A stretch of DNA of 64,000 nt, taken from assembly GCF_000143685.1 (NCBI RefSeq), contig NC_014328.1, positions 4,464,001 through 4,528,000 on the forward strand, written 5' to 3'. The notes under the pieces are model-generated. The model made no database searches. It was given only the letters and a program-made list of their open reading frames with translations, and was not told the origin of the DNA. Within the stretch, counting starts at the first letter, position 1. The number at the start of each line of letters is the position of its first letter. The translations under genes were made by a program, and so were the position numbers. Origin of the DNA: Clostridium ljungdahlii DSM 13528. GTDB taxonomy: Bacteria; Bacillota; Clostridia; Clostridiales; Clostridiaceae. This document shows, in pieces, positions 33,948 through 43,159 of the stretch.

Positions 33948-35340
33948 GCTTTCCTAGTTCCTCACTTTCAAATTTTATAGCTAAAATATTTCTAGTATTC
34001 TTATCAACTTTAAAAAGTTCGCTTATTCTATATCCAACAATCCATCCAATTTTGTCTCCAAAACATATGATAGGAATATCATTTCTTTTATCTTTTGATA
34101 CTTTTAAATCTATAAACAGGTCTTTTAATTTCTTACTTCCAGTCATTCCAAGTGGTATAAACTTATCCCCTTCTCTCCTATTTCGTAATGTAACATCTCC
34201 TTCTATCTTATCATAATCAAAATACTGTACGAACTTATTTTTCTTACAATGTATATATTCTTTAGCTTCAACTAGCTCTATGTACACGGTAGATTTAATT
34301 GGGGAGATATTATTGCATCCAACTTGCAGTATATACTGCTTTTTATAATCTGATACAGCTTTTTTTGTATTTTTACTTATTATAATATTTCCATAGTCGT
34401 TTAAAACCAATACATTATTGGGAAGCATCTGTTCCTTACCTGTAGAATGTTTTTGAACTTCTATTATATTTAGAATATGAATTCTTTCAAAATCTTTTAA
34501 GTTTCCAGTTACAATTTTTAAGGACATTCTTATTATCCTACTTAATATTGCTTCCTTTTCTAAGAATGCCTCTTTAGATATTATAACCTTTTCTCCCTTT
34601 ATGTCACAATGTTTTTTAAATTTTTCTTGTGAAATATAGCTTAAATATTCATTATCTATTTTTATTGTATCAGAAAATCTATTTAATACTTTAATTATAT
34701 CTTTATTAAAGTTCTCCTGTATATATGGTATAAGTTGTAACCTTATTTTATTCCTAGAATATAAAGTTTCTAAATTAGTTTTATCAATTCTAGGATTAAG
34801 ATTATTTAAGCTGCAGTATTTTTCAATTTCATCTCTAGTACTGCATATCAGAGGTCTAACATATATATTATCTCTTACAGGTCTTATTCCCACTAAACCG
34901 TCCAGCCCTGCACCCCGCATAATTCTCATTAAAATTGTTTCAGCCTGATCATTAGCATTATGGGCTATAGCTATTTTTTGAGCTTTTAACTCATCTTTAA
35001 GTTTTTCAAAAAAGCTATATCTTACTTTTCTTCCAGCACTCTCACAAGATATTCCTTCTTCCTGAGAAACATGATTTACATCTATTTTTAAGCTTTTAAA
35101 TTGTATCTTCAAATTTTCACAAAACTTTTTTACATATTCTTCGTCTCCATCTGCATCTTTTCCTCTCAGACAGTGATTTACATGAGCTACACATAAAGTT
35201 ATGTCTAATTTTTCTCTCAAAACATACAATATGTGTAATAGACATATCGAATCTGGTCCTCCCGATACAGCTACTATTACTTTATCTCCTCTATCAAACA
35301 TTTTATTTTTTGTGATGGTATCTAATACAGATTCTATCAA
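33934..35340 (-). CDS. tilS: tRNA(Ile)-lysidine synthase TilS
   Basis: An N-type ATP pyrophosphatase of about 468 residues that attaches lysine to C34 of tRNA-Ile2 (CAU), switching its decoding from AUG to AUA. The PP-loop SGGPDS lies at about 26-31; the TilS-typical RGKDADGDEE, ANDQAETILMRIMRGAG and RPL segments follow, then the two C-terminal TilS domains (RNRREGDKFIPLGM). Start: GTG 35349 overlaps the AGGAAG ribosome site, so TTG 35340 is preferred. A candidate substrate tRNA lies at 17157-17233. Overlaps hpt by 14 nt. Confidence 0.95.
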   Translation of the reverse strand: MIESVLDTITKNKMFDRGDKVIVAVSGGPDSICLLHILYVLREKLDITLCVAHVNHCLRGKDADGDEEYVKKFCENLKIQFKSLKIDVNHVSQEEGISCESAGRKVRYSFFEKLKDELKAQKIAIAHNANDQAETILMRIMRGAGLDGLVGIRPVRDNIYVRPLICSTRDEIEKYCSLNNLNPRIDKTNLETLYSRNKIRLQLIPYIQENFNKDIIKVLNRFSDTIKIDNEYLSYISQEKFKKHCDIKGEKVIISKEAFLEKEAILSRIIRMSLKIVTGNLKDFERIHILNIIEVQKHSTGKEQMLPNNVLVLNDYGNIIISKNTKKAVSDYKKQYILQVGCNNISPIKSTVYIELVEAKEYIHCKKNKFVQYFDYDKIEGDVTLRNRREGDKFIPLGMTGSKKLKDLFIDLKVSKDKRNDIPIICFGDKIGWIVGYRISELFKVDKNTRNILAIKFESEELGKHDQH

Positions 35341-35573
35341 AACAAACACTTCCTAAAAATTATTATTTTAGAAACAATACGCTAATTTATTATAACATAA
35401 ATGAATTATTTTTTGTGCAAGAATGACATAAAAGCTATATTTAGACTGCCTACAGCACCAATTCACAATTCACAATTTCAGAAGATTTTTATCCGCCAGT
35501 ATTATGAAAAATCTAAAAACTAAGTGGCGTAAACTAACAAAATTACGACATAATATTTTTAAAAAACAAAGTA

Positions 35574-35692
35574 CAAAGTTCAAATATCAAATAAAGATAA
35601 TTTTCTTCTTAACGTCAGAAAATATTAAAATTATAGATTTCCTGAGGTACGAGGGAAAACATCTTTATCTGTTCTTTGTTATTTGAACTTTG
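35574..35692. repeat. Palindromic (MITE-like) element upstream of tilS
   Basis: An 18-bp inverted repeat (35574-35591 with 35675-35692, CAAAGTTCAAATA...), with inner arms TAAAGAT/ATCTTTA, makes a long foldback of about 120 bp. It occupies the 427-nt tilS-spoIIE gap together with CAATTCACAATT direct repeats (35459-35478) and a copy of the GCTTTGCTTC repeat (35697-35725) that also flanks tRNA-Pro. No gene was found there. Confidence 0.6.
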
Positions 35693-35767
35693 CTATTTTC
35701 AAAAGCTTTGCTTCACAATGTTTTTAAACTGTAAACGTTGAATACTCAAAGATAATACCTATCTCCT

Positions 35768-38155
35768 TTAATAAAGGCTGTATACCTTTTCTACTATTGC
35801 TGTCATATCATCTTTTGCCTTCCCTCCAGAAAGTTCTTTTGCTTTATCAGTAATTTTCTTGCACATTTCCTTAGGATCAGTGCAATCTAATTCTTTTAGG
35901 AATTCTATCATCCAATATAAATTTCCTGCTGCCTCACTTTCATAATCAATCACTCCATCGCTTACCATTATTAGGAAGTCCCCATTCATTATTTTGTTAT
36001 TACTAATGTCCACGTCCACTTTATCTAATATTCCTATAGGAAGTGTTTTTGATTTTATTACTATAACATCCTCCCCTCTTTTTATAAAACTAGCCGCTGC
36101 TCCTACTTTCATAAAATCTACTTCGCCTTTATATAAATCCACACTGCTTAAATCTAATGTGGAAAACTTCTCATCTTCAGTAAATTTTATACCCATTATA
36201 GAATTTACCGTATTGATAGCTGTCATTTTATTGAAACCCGCACTTGTAAATTCCTTTATAAGTTCAACAGATGCACTACTTTCCTGTCCTGCCTGAGGGC
36301 CTGAACCCATTCCATCACTTATAATCGTCATATATGTTCCATCTGGCAATTTTCCAAAGCTATAACTGTCACCATTACATTTTTCACCATCCTTACAAAC
36401 TCTACTCACATAAGCTGCTATATGATATTTAGGCGTTTCTTCAAAAGTTATACTACAGCTATCCATAGAAGAATTTATATTACATCCGTCTTCACTTACA
36501 CACATTAATTTTTTAGTTACATTGTTTATAAGTGGAAGTATATTTTTAACACACTCCTGTTTGCCGCCGCAAGCTTCCATAGATAAGTTTACAACTAAGT
36601 GTCCCTTTTTATTATTAAAACAAAACACATCTTTATAATGTATGTTGCTTTTGTTTAGAATTCTTCGTATATCATTTTCCACCTCAGGATTGAACTTCAT
36701 ATTTAAGTTAAAATCTTCTACTATATCACCTATAGTTTTTCCCATATTCTTTATTTGGGATGCTAGTAATTCTCTACATTCACTGAGTCTGTTCTTTCTC
36801 ATTTCACTTACAATATAATTATTTACAATCTCTTCCGTATTTTTTATAAGTACCGTTCTTTTAGTACATTTTCTTTGAAGTTCCCCTGGCATATGTTTTT
36901 TGTTATCCTCGTAATTTTGTATTAATTCTGCAAAAGCATTATAAGTATAAAAAGCTTCTCTGTTCCAACACATGTGCTTCATATCGCAATCAGAACACAC
37001 TCTATCTGCCAAATTTTCTATAAGTGCACTACTTTTATTTTTCAAAGCAAGCTTATCATTATCTGCCAATTTAGCCAAAACAACTGACATGTTATTAAGT
37101 ACTTTAGAAAAGCTATCAAATTTATGTGAAAAAATAGATTTGATTTTACCTGCATAATTTTCTTTTAAATGCTCCTGCTTCTTTTCCCAGTCTAACTCCA
37201 TTTCTATTTTTTTGTATATTTTCTGAGGTATTACAAAAAATATACAACAACTTATAATTATTTCTATTATTTTAAATTCTGTTCCTATATTAGAATACAT
37301 CTTTAGTACCATAAATCCTATAATATAAGCGCTTCCGCTCATCCACTTACCTGTTTCCCTAAACACACCTGATATAAGTCCACATAATCCATAAACTGAA
37401 ATATATATCATCATATCGCTAGAGGTAACTCCTATTATAGTTCCCATGGCTACACCAGCGGCTGCCCCCGATGGACTTCCCTTTACATAACCTAATATAA
37501 GTATAAAACCTAGTGCTATTATATTTCTAAAAGATACTTCATGTATACTCATTCCCCAAGTTCCTGCTATAATCAAAGATGCAGTTATAGACATACTAAT
37601 TATTTCCTCACTGCTGTATAAATGTCTAGTTTTTAATTTTTTTAAGCATAATATAGAATAATTAATAATAAAATATATTGGAAAGATACACATAACTTCA
37701 AAAACAGAATTAAAAGCAGCTACCCCAACAGTTAATTTCAATATTAAAAACTTATAAGCAAAAAACTCTATTAATGCAGCAGAAAATAATAATACTAACT
37801 TCTTTTTTGCACTAATGTTATTTAATATATGATTTAAAGTTGCTAATGTTACAATTACTATACAATATACAGGAAGATATTTAATATTTCCATACATTGA
37901 AATATACCCTAATAGTGTTCCCAACGCAGCAATCAGGGAAGGTTTTCGTTTTTCACATTCTGCTATTGATATAAAAAAGGCTATTCCAAAGGGTGCCATA
38001 AGATTTACCATCATAACCCTTCCAACTAAAAAACCTGCTAGGAAATAAAATATTATTTGAATTGTTTTTGTTATATCCCTGGCTTCATGGTTTTTTTCTT
38101 CATTCTTTAGCTTTTCTGTCCTTTGATAAGGAAATACCTCTGCTCCATATTGCAT
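35768..38155 (-). CDS. spoIIE: Stage II sporulation protein E, PP2C serine phosphatase
   Basis: A 795-residue bitopic phosphatase that dephosphorylates SpoIIAA and so activates sigma-F in the forespore. About ten membrane segments fill residues 32-312, a central FtsZ-interacting/oligomerisation region has cysteines (CSDCDMKHMC), and the C-terminal PP2C domain (about 570-790) shows ISDGMGSGPQAGQES and IMVSDGVID metal motifs. ATG 38155 with AAGGTGGGTGG. An unusual promoter with 21-nt spacing lies upstream. Confidence 0.97.
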   Translation of the reverse strand: MQYGAEVFPYQRTEKLKNEEKNHEARDITKTIQIIFYFLAGFLVGRVMMVNLMAPFGIAFFISIAECEKRKPSLIAALGTLLGYISMYGNIKYLPVYCIVIVTLATLNHILNNISAKKKLVLLFSAALIEFFAYKFLILKLTVGVAAFNSVFEVMCIFPIYFIINYSILCLKKLKTRHLYSSEEIISMSITASLIIAGTWGMSIHEVSFRNIIALGFILILGYVKGSPSGAAAGVAMGTIIGVTSSDMMIYISVYGLCGLISGVFRETGKWMSGSAYIIGFMVLKMYSNIGTEFKIIEIIISCCIFFVIPQKIYKKIEMELDWEKKQEHLKENYAGKIKSIFSHKFDSFSKVLNNMSVVLAKLADNDKLALKNKSSALIENLADRVCSDCDMKHMCWNREAFYTYNAFAELIQNYEDNKKHMPGELQRKCTKRTVLIKNTEEIVNNYIVSEMRKNRLSECRELLASQIKNMGKTIGDIVEDFNLNMKFNPEVENDIRRILNKSNIHYKDVFCFNNKKGHLVVNLSMEACGGKQECVKNILPLINNVTKKLMCVSEDGCNINSSMDSCSITFEETPKYHIAAYVSRVCKDGEKCNGDSYSFGKLPDGTYMTIISDGMGSGPQAGQESSASVELIKEFTSAGFNKMTAINTVNSIMGIKFTEDEKFSTLDLSSVDLYKGEVDFMKVGAAASFIKRGEDVIVIKSKTLPIGILDKVDVDISNNKIMNGDFLIMVSDGVIDYESEAAGNLYWMIEFLKELDCTDPKEMCKKITDKAKELSGGKAKDDMTAIVEKVYSLY

Positions 38156-38189
38156 ATAATACCACCCACCTTATAAAATTACTGCTTAC

Positions 38190-38222
38190 ATTATAGCAGT
38201 AATTTCTGGAAATAAATGTCAT
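38190..38222 (-). promoter_or_regulatory. Candidate Spo0A-type promoter of spoIIE
   Basis: TATAAT -10 (38190-38195) and ATGACA -35 (38217-38222) on the minus strand are 21 nt apart, the abnormal spacing known for B. subtilis spoIIE. The -10 lies in a hairpin (AAATTACTGC/GCAGTAATTT). I did not find a perfect TGTCGAA 0A box. The remainder of the 306-nt gap is AT-rich, ending in the tRNA terminator. Confidence 0.5.
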
Positions 38223-38435
38223 AACGTGAGATACCCCTATATTTTTTTTAGGACATTAATTTTATTTTTTTTTCATAATTTTTATTTTATACATACACTA
38301 AAAACTAGTTATCCTATTTTATCCACAATGTTAATAAGTTTGTGATTTTGATAATTTTAGAAAGGTATACTGTAACCCGATTAGACTTTAGCCATTATTA
38401 AGAACTTCAATGGCAAGTAAATTAGAAACTAAAAA

Positions 38436-38458
38436 AAACTTGCAATATATGCAAGTTT
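38436..38458 (-). terminator. Terminator of the five-tRNA operon
   Basis: A 9-bp stem AAACTTGCA (38436-38444) with 38450-38458, then a T run on the minus strand. Confidence 0.9.
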
Positions 38459-38461
38459 CTG

Positions 38462-38537
<76 letters not shown>

Positions 38538-38545
38538 GCATTAAT

Positions 38546-38634
38546 TGGTGCTGAAGACCGGAATCGAACCGGTACGGGTTTTAAAGCCCGCAGGATTTTA
38601 AGTCCTGTGCGTCTGCCTGTTCCGCCACTCCAGC
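38546..38634 (-). tRNA. tRNA-Leu (TAA), second in transcript
   Basis: 89 nt class II tRNA with long variable arm, acceptor GCTGGAG/CTTCAGC, anticodon TAA in loop CTTAAAA, CCA encoded. The mature sequence matches 38823-38911. Confidence 0.95.
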
Positions 38635-38645
38635 ACATCATCAAT

Positions 38646-38722
38646 TGGTAGCGGAAATAGGACTTGAACCTACGACACTTCGGGTATGAACCGAATGCTC
38701 TAGCCAGCTGAGCTATTCCGCC
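38646..38722 (-). tRNA. Elongator tRNA-Met (CAT)
   Basis: 77 nt, acceptor GGCGGAA/TTCCGCT, loop TTCATAC, CCA encoded. The normal paired acceptor end distinguishes it from the initiators beside it. It separates the two fMet-Leu units. Confidence 0.93.
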
Positions 38723-38738
38723 ATGTTATATATTTCTG

Positions 38739-38814
<76 letters not shown>

Positions 38815-38822
38815 ACATTAAT

Positions 38823-38911
38823 TGGTGCTGAAGACCGGAATCGAACCGGTACGGGTTTTAAAGCCCGCAGGATTTTAAGTCCTGTGCGTCTGCCTGTTCC
38901 GCCACTCCAGC
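38823..38911 (-). tRNA. tRNA-Leu (TAA), first in transcript
   Basis: 89 nt, identical in mature sequence to 38546-38634. First gene after the operon promoter. Confidence 0.95.
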
Positions 38912-38945
38912 AAAATATATACACAACAAATTGACGACATATATT

Positions 38946-38974
38946 ATTATATATGGTACTAACTATATTGTCAA
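38946..38974 (-). promoter_or_regulatory. Consensus promoter of the five-tRNA operon
   Basis: Perfect TTGACA (38969-38974), 17-nt spacer and perfect TATAAT (38946-38951) on the minus strand, about 35 nt before the first tRNA-Leu. Confidence 0.92.
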
Positions 38975-39008
38975 CTAATTTTTAAAAATTTCTATAAATA
39001 AAATTTAA

Positions 39009-39030
39009 AAAGAGGCTAAACAGCCTCTTT
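39009..39030 (-). terminator. Terminator of the S1-domain gene
   Basis: A 9-bp stem AAAGAGGCT/AGCCTCTTT, loop AAAC, followed by TTTAAATTT. Confidence 0.85.
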
Positions 39031-39041
39031 AGGTAATCCTA

Positions 39042-39452
39042 CTAGTAATTAGAAGATTTTTTGTATCCTTTGCCTTTTGCATCTTGATGTTTCTTTATAT
39101 CTTGGAATCTTTCTTCACTATCTTTTAAAAACTTAGATAATCTATCTTCAAAATTACCTTGATTTTGCTTAGTTTTTTCTTTTTGCCAATCTATTTCCAT
39201 AGGTCTAACACTCTTTTTATCAAGTCCAGCCTGTTTTATAGATAAACTAATTTTTCCATTGTCATCAATAGAAATTACCTTAACTTTTACTTTGTCCTTT
39301 TCCTTTAAATAATCTCGTATATTCTTAACATAAGTGTCTGACACCTCAGATATATGCACTAACCCAGTTTTACCTTCAACATCTACAAAAGCTCCAAAAC
39401 TAGTAATGTTAACTACTGTACCCTCTAGTATGCTTCCTGCCTTTAAGGTCAT
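39042..39452 (-). CDS. S1-domain RNA-binding protein (YabR-like)
   Basis: 136 residues: one S1 OB-fold (about 4-75; GSILEGTVVNITSFGAFVDV then GLVHISEVSD), followed by a lysine- and glutamine-rich, probably disordered tail. B. subtilis YabR holds the same position between divIC and the tRNAs before spoIIE. It likely contacts RNA or ribosomes; the exact role is not established. ATG 39452 with AAGGAGG. The gap to divIC (187 nt) suggests a separate or leader-containing transcript. Confidence 0.88.
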   Translation of the reverse strand: MTLKAGSILEGTVVNITSFGAFVDVEGKTGLVHISEVSDTYVKNIRDYLKEKDKVKVKVISIDDNGKISLSIKQAGLDKKSVRPMEIDWQKEKTKQNQGNFEDRLSKFLKDSEERFQDIKKHQDAKGKGYKKSSNY

Positions 39453-39638
39453 ATTAAAAAAACTCCTCCTTAAAAAATAATACTATATAATATAAACTTC
39501 TTCTCTTTTAACAGAGTAGGACTTCTTGGATCTTGCCCAAAAATCTTTGCTACATCCACAACCACTTATCCTCCATAATCTCAACAGGCATAATTTCAAA
39601 AAACCTGTTATAGTTTTCTATTACAGCATAACTGGTAA

Positions 39639-39911
39639 TTAGTTTTTATTGTCTATTACAGGAGTTTCGCCTTGCTTAATAAGACCTAATTTTTCTCTAG
39701 CTAATTTTTCTATATACACATTAGAATTAGACATTTTAACCTCTTCCTGTAATTTTTGATTTTTATATTTACCCCTCTGCTCTTCCATCTTTTTTTCACT
39801 TATCTGTTTATTTATGTTTTGCATAGTTAATTGCTGACTTATAAAAATATAGCCTATATATAGAACTATTAATAAAAAGATTATATTTTTCCACTTGATT
39901 TTTATTTTCAT
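39639..39911 (-). CDS. divIC: Septum formation initiator (FtsB/DivIC family)
   Basis: 90 residues: a short basic N-terminus, one transmembrane helix (about 10-26) and an extracellular coiled coil (about 28-62) ending in NVYIEKLAREKLGLIKQGE, the hallmark C-terminal motif of DivIC/FtsB. It acts in the divisome with FtsL and DivIB. ATG 39911. It keeps the B. subtilis order yabQ-divIC-yabR, 127 nt after yabQ. Confidence 0.9.
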   Translation of the reverse strand: MKIKIKWKNIIFLLIVLYIGYIFISQQLTMQNINKQISEKKMEEQRGKYKNQKLQEEVKMSNSNVYIEKLAREKLGLIKQGETPVIDNKN

Positions 39912-40038
39912 TAATAATCACCGATTCTCCCACTAACGATTTACGTTTCTATATACTCATTCTATTAACTATTGCCTTCCTCGATTTATCATAGCACATC
40001 TCACTTATATTGTAATTTGATTTTTGATTTTCTTCAAG

Positions 40039-40449
40039 CTAATTTTTATACTTTTTTTTATTTTTTCTTTTAACACTATAAATAAGGTATTGAAAAGGAT
40101 ATATTATTATATATATAAATACCCTAAATAATCTTCCCAATACTTTGAAGAATTTATTATGTAATTCTATAAGAAAATTGCTGAAAAACTTCAAATATAA
40201 ACATATACCTATACCTAATAAGATATACACATACATTCCCATATAGGCATAGTTTGTATACATTAAAAATATAAATACAATTATGGCTGTAAATACCCAA
40301 AATAGAGTATCCTCGATAAACGTTATTATCTTATTTAAATCTTTAAACCCTCTTATTAGTCTGTAAAAATCAAATAATATTCCCGTTATTATTCCTGCTG
40401 TAAGGCTAAATATTATAAGTCGAATTTGAGTACTTATTGATATAATCAT
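40039..40449 (-). CDS. yabQ: Spore cortex biosynthesis protein YabQ
   Basis: A 136-residue membrane protein with about four hydrophobic helices. The N-terminal pattern LTAGIITGILFDFYRLIRGF is characteristic of YabQ, a sigma-E-dependent outer forespore membrane protein needed for cortex formation. The C-terminus is strongly basic and lysine-rich. ATG 40449 with AAAGGATT. It follows yabP by 26 nt, and the yabP-yabQ pair is diagnostic of endospore formers. Confidence 0.9.
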   Translation of the reverse strand: MIISISTQIRLIIFSLTAGIITGILFDFYRLIRGFKDLNKIITFIEDTLFWVFTAIIVFIFLMYTNYAYMGMYVYILLGIGICLYLKFFSNFLIELHNKFFKVLGRLFRVFIYIIIYPFQYLIYSVKRKNKKKYKN

Positions 40450-40475
40450 ACTAATCCTTTCATGGTAACGTGATT

Positions 40476-40766
40476 TTATTTAAACATCTTTGATATTAAA
40501 CTTTGGTTCCTTTTTTTCGACTTATTATTAGTATATACACAAGAATTTACCATACCAACTATAACTACATCTCCATTTTGTACATCTAACTTATTCATCT
40601 TTAAACTTTTGCCTTTAATATTGAGGGTTCCAAGATTAGTATTTAAAACTATTTGATCTTCATTAAAACTTACTACTTCAATAACACCAGTTAACATTAA
40701 CTTTCTTCTATTTTCAAGACTTAATAAGCTTTTCTTATCTTCTACACTTATTTCTTTTTTCTCCAT
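40476..40766 (-). CDS. yabP: Sporulation protein YabP
   Basis: About 96 residues in the YabP/YqfC family, small beta-rich spore-coat/cortex-associated proteins; core pattern ENRRKLMLTGVIEVVSFNE then LNIKGKSLKMNKLD. An in-frame ATG at 40805 exists, but GGTGGAGGGGATG lies between it and ATG 40766, so the latter is the start. Lies between rqcP and yabQ. A sigma-E promoter is expected but I did not identify one convincingly. Confidence 0.9.
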   Translation of the reverse strand: MEKKEISVEDKKSLLSLENRRKLMLTGVIEVVSFNEDQIVLNTNLGTLNIKGKSLKMNKLDVQNGDVVIVGMVNSCVYTNNKSKKRNQSLISKMFK

Positions 40767-40835
40767 AAAACATCCCCTCCACCTATAATAAATATATGTA
40801 GCCATTGGGGATTATATTACTTTCTATTTTAAATC

Positions 40836-41084
40836 TTATTCAGTTGAAATTATCCTATACATACTTTGAACGTTTTCTTTTGTAACATGAGCTGCAATAT
40901 TTAAGATTTCTGCCTTTAAACACTTATTGGCATATTTGATTTCTATTATATCCCCTTCTTTGACTTCAACACTAGGTTTGGCCACTTTTCCATTTATAGC
41001 AACCCTTCCACCTTCACATGCTTCTTTTGCTACAGTTCTTCTTTTTATTATTCTAGATACTTTAAGGTATTTATCTAATCTCAT
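40836..41084 (-). CDS. rqcP: S4-domain ribosome quality-control factor RqcP (YabO/HslR-like)
   Basis: An 82-residue S4 RNA-binding domain (MRLDKYLKVSRIIKRR near the N-terminus, GGRVAINGKVAKPSVEVKEGD as the second half). In B. subtilis the homologue YabO/RqcP stabilises the P-site tRNA while RqcH adds alanine tails to stalled peptides on 50S subunits. ATG 41084 with GGGGAG. Located between hup and yabP as in other Firmicutes. Confidence 0.88.
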   Translation of the reverse strand: MRLDKYLKVSRIIKRRTVAKEACEGGRVAINGKVAKPSVEVKEGDIIEIKYANKCLKAEILNIAAHVTKENVQSMYRIISTE

Positions 41085-41102
41085 ACAAACTCCCCTTTAA
41101 AA

Positions 41103-41134
41103 CAGAAAACCTAGATTTTCACCCAGGCTTTCTG
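41103..41134 (-). terminator. Terminator of hup
   Basis: A 10-bp stem CAGAAAGCCT with AGGTTTTCTG (G-U pair) on the minus strand, then TTTT. Just upstream of rqcP. Confidence 0.8.
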
Positions 41135-41143
41135 AAAAATACA

Positions 41144-41419
41144 TTATTTATTTACTCTATCTTTAAACTCTTTACCAGCTTTAAATACAGGAACTGTTGA
41201 TTCAGGTATTTTTATTTCTTCCTTAGTTCTAGGATTTCTTCCAATTCTTTCAGCTCTTTTTCTTGTTTCAAAGGTTCCAAACCCTACTAATTGAACTTTA
41301 TCTCCCTTTTCCAATGTTTCTTCTACACTTTCTATAAACCCTTTAAGAGCTGCCTCTACATCTTTTTTTGTTAATTTTGACTTTTCTGCTATACCTGCTA
41401 TTAATTCTGATTTATTCAC
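41144..41419 (-). CDS. hup: DNA-binding protein HU
   Basis: A 91-residue nucleoid protein of the HU/IHF family. The DNA-binding beta arm GRNPRTKEEIKIPESTVP (61-78) with the intercalating Pro, and the core GFGTFETRKRAER, are canonical. The start is GTG at 41419 with AGGAGG at ideal spacing. A good promoter lies at 41541-41569 and a terminator after, so it is likely monocistronic. Confidence 0.97.
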   Translation of the reverse strand: MNKSELIAGIAEKSKLTKKDVEAALKGFIESVEETLEKGDKVQLVGFGTFETRKRAERIGRNPRTKEEIKIPESTVPVFKAGKEFKDRVNK

Positions 41420-41540
41420 TTTTTTTACCTCCTCTAATTTTCATAGATAAATGTGTACAAATATTCACAAATATCTTTACGGCTAATTTTCGGTCATCAT
41501 TAACCAAGTTTTTCTAATTAAGCTTTTGAAAGCAATAAAT

Positions 41541-41569
41541 ATTGTATACTATTCAAAAATTTTTAGCAA
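41541..41569 (-). promoter_or_regulatory. Promoter of hup
   Basis: TTGCTA -35 (41564-41569), 17-nt spacer and TACAAT -10 (41541-41546) on the minus strand. Confidence 0.6.
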
Positions 41570-41699
41570 CTTACTATGTAATTATATATACTTAAAAATA
41601 TTCATCACTTTCTAATCCATTGAATATACTTATATGGATATAGTAGCATATTCTGCATTAATTAAAAAATTCCTTCTTTTTGCATATAAAAAATTAAAT

Positions 41700-43145
41700 T
41701 TATATATTTTTAGCCTTTTCCCAGAGTTCATCCATTTCATTTAATGTCATGTCTTCCATATCCAGTCCTTTCTCTCTGGCACACTTCTCTATATATGCAA
41801 AACGATTTATAAATTTCTCTATAGTATAATTTAATGCAAATTCAGGGTCAATGTCAAGGAATCTGGCTACATTTACACAAGCAAATATTAAATCTCCTAT
41901 TTCTTCTACTATTTTTGCCCTTTCCTTACTTTTATATACATCCTTTACTTCATAATATTCCTCTAATACTTTATCTAATGCACATTCAACTTTGTCCCAG
42001 TCAAATCCAACCTTAGCAGCTTTTTTTTGAACTTTAGAAGCTCTCATCAAGGCAGGTAAAGCTTGTGCAACATGTCTAAGTTCATCTGTATGAGTTTTAA
42101 GCCCTTGCTCCTTTTTCTTTAAAGCATCCCAGTTTGTTAGCACCTCCTCTGAATTATTTACCTCTATATCTCCAAATACATGTGGATGTCTCTTTATCAT
42201 TTTATCACATACACCATTGATTACATCATTAATATTAAAAAATCCTTCTTCTTTTCCTATTTGAGAATGGAAAACTATTTGAAATAATACATCTCCTAGT
42301 TCCTCCGTCAGTTCCACATCATCCTTTTTATTTATAGCTTCTAGTACCTCATAGCTCTCTTCTATAAGATATTTTTTTAGACTCTCATGGCTTTGTTCTT
42401 TATCCCAAGGACAACCTTCTTGACTTCTTAATTTCTCCATTACATCTAATAAATCTTTTAAATCATATTTGCACTCTAAATCTTTAGGTATATAAATTGA
42501 TGTCAAATAGTCTATATCCTCTTGTCTGTCCAGCTCATACAATTTTATTTTTCTTATACTTTCACTATCCTTAACTCCTGCAGCTCTTATAAAATATATG
42601 TCTGCATCGTCTCTATAATAATCCATAAGACTTAATTTCACTTCAGATGCAATTAACCTATCGTATACTTGAGTTATTATAGTACCTACCCTTTTATCTA
42701 ATGTTTCGTGTTTTATATCAAAAGCATCTATTATTTTTATTCCTTCAATAACATCTATGTTTAACTTCTCTGCAATAACATCTATAAAGCTAACTGATGG
42801 TATCATATCCACATCTACGGAATTTTGTTTACACAATTTTAACAATAATTTTACAGATTTTTCTGCTACCAGGGGATGTCCTGGTACTGCATAAATTATT
42901 TGATGAAAACTTTTTTCTTTTAATATTAAATCTTCTGCTATGGATCTATATACATCTTCAAATTTTTGTTTTTTTTCATATAGATGATCATACGTTTCAA
43001 AATTTATACCCAATTGTCTTAAGTAACCCACAGTAGGATGTTTCTCCGTCCTCAAATATACTTTATTCACATCCTTCAGTGCATTAACAGCACCTATTGT
43101 AAGGGATTCTATGGATCCTGGCCCCAGACCTACTACCTTAATCAT
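41700..43145 (-). CDS. mazG: YabN: tetrapyrrole-methylase/MazG fusion NTP pyrophosphohydrolase
   Basis: A two-domain protein of about 481 residues. The N-terminal SAM-dependent tetrapyrrole methylase-like domain (1-about 210) has VVGLGPGS and YAVPGHPLVAE. The C-terminal MazG part (about 225-481) has two all-alpha repeats with metal motifs EESYEVLEA...EELGDVLFQ and EEYYEVKD...EEIGDLIFA. It is predicted to hydrolyse non-canonical NTPs; the role of the methylase domain is unknown. Start: ATG 43145 follows AAGGAGG; the 40-codon upstream extension has no site. 14 nt after spoVB. Confidence 0.95.
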   Translation of the reverse strand: MIKVVGLGPGSIESLTIGAVNALKDVNKVYLRTEKHPTVGYLRQLGINFETYDHLYEKKQKFEDVYRSIAEDLILKEKSFHQIIYAVPGHPLVAEKSVKLLLKLCKQNSVDVDMIPSVSFIDVIAEKLNIDVIEGIKIIDAFDIKHETLDKRVGTIITQVYDRLIASEVKLSLMDYYRDDADIYFIRAAGVKDSESIRKIKLYELDRQEDIDYLTSIYIPKDLECKYDLKDLLDVMEKLRSQEGCPWDKEQSHESLKKYLIEESYEVLEAINKKDDVELTEELGDVLFQIVFHSQIGKEEGFFNINDVINGVCDKMIKRHPHVFGDIEVNNSEEVLTNWDALKKKEQGLKTHTDELRHVAQALPALMRASKVQKKAAKVGFDWDKVECALDKVLEEYYEVKDVYKSKERAKIVEEIGDLIFACVNVARFLDIDPEFALNYTIEKFINRFAYIEKCAREKGLDMEDMTLNEMDELWEKAKNI

Positions 43146-43159
43146 TTGTAAATCCTCCT

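Noticed and set aside
35504..35686. 60-codon plus-strand frame
   Set aside because: It lies inside the foldback repeat, lacks a ribosome site and encodes a low-complexity basic peptide.
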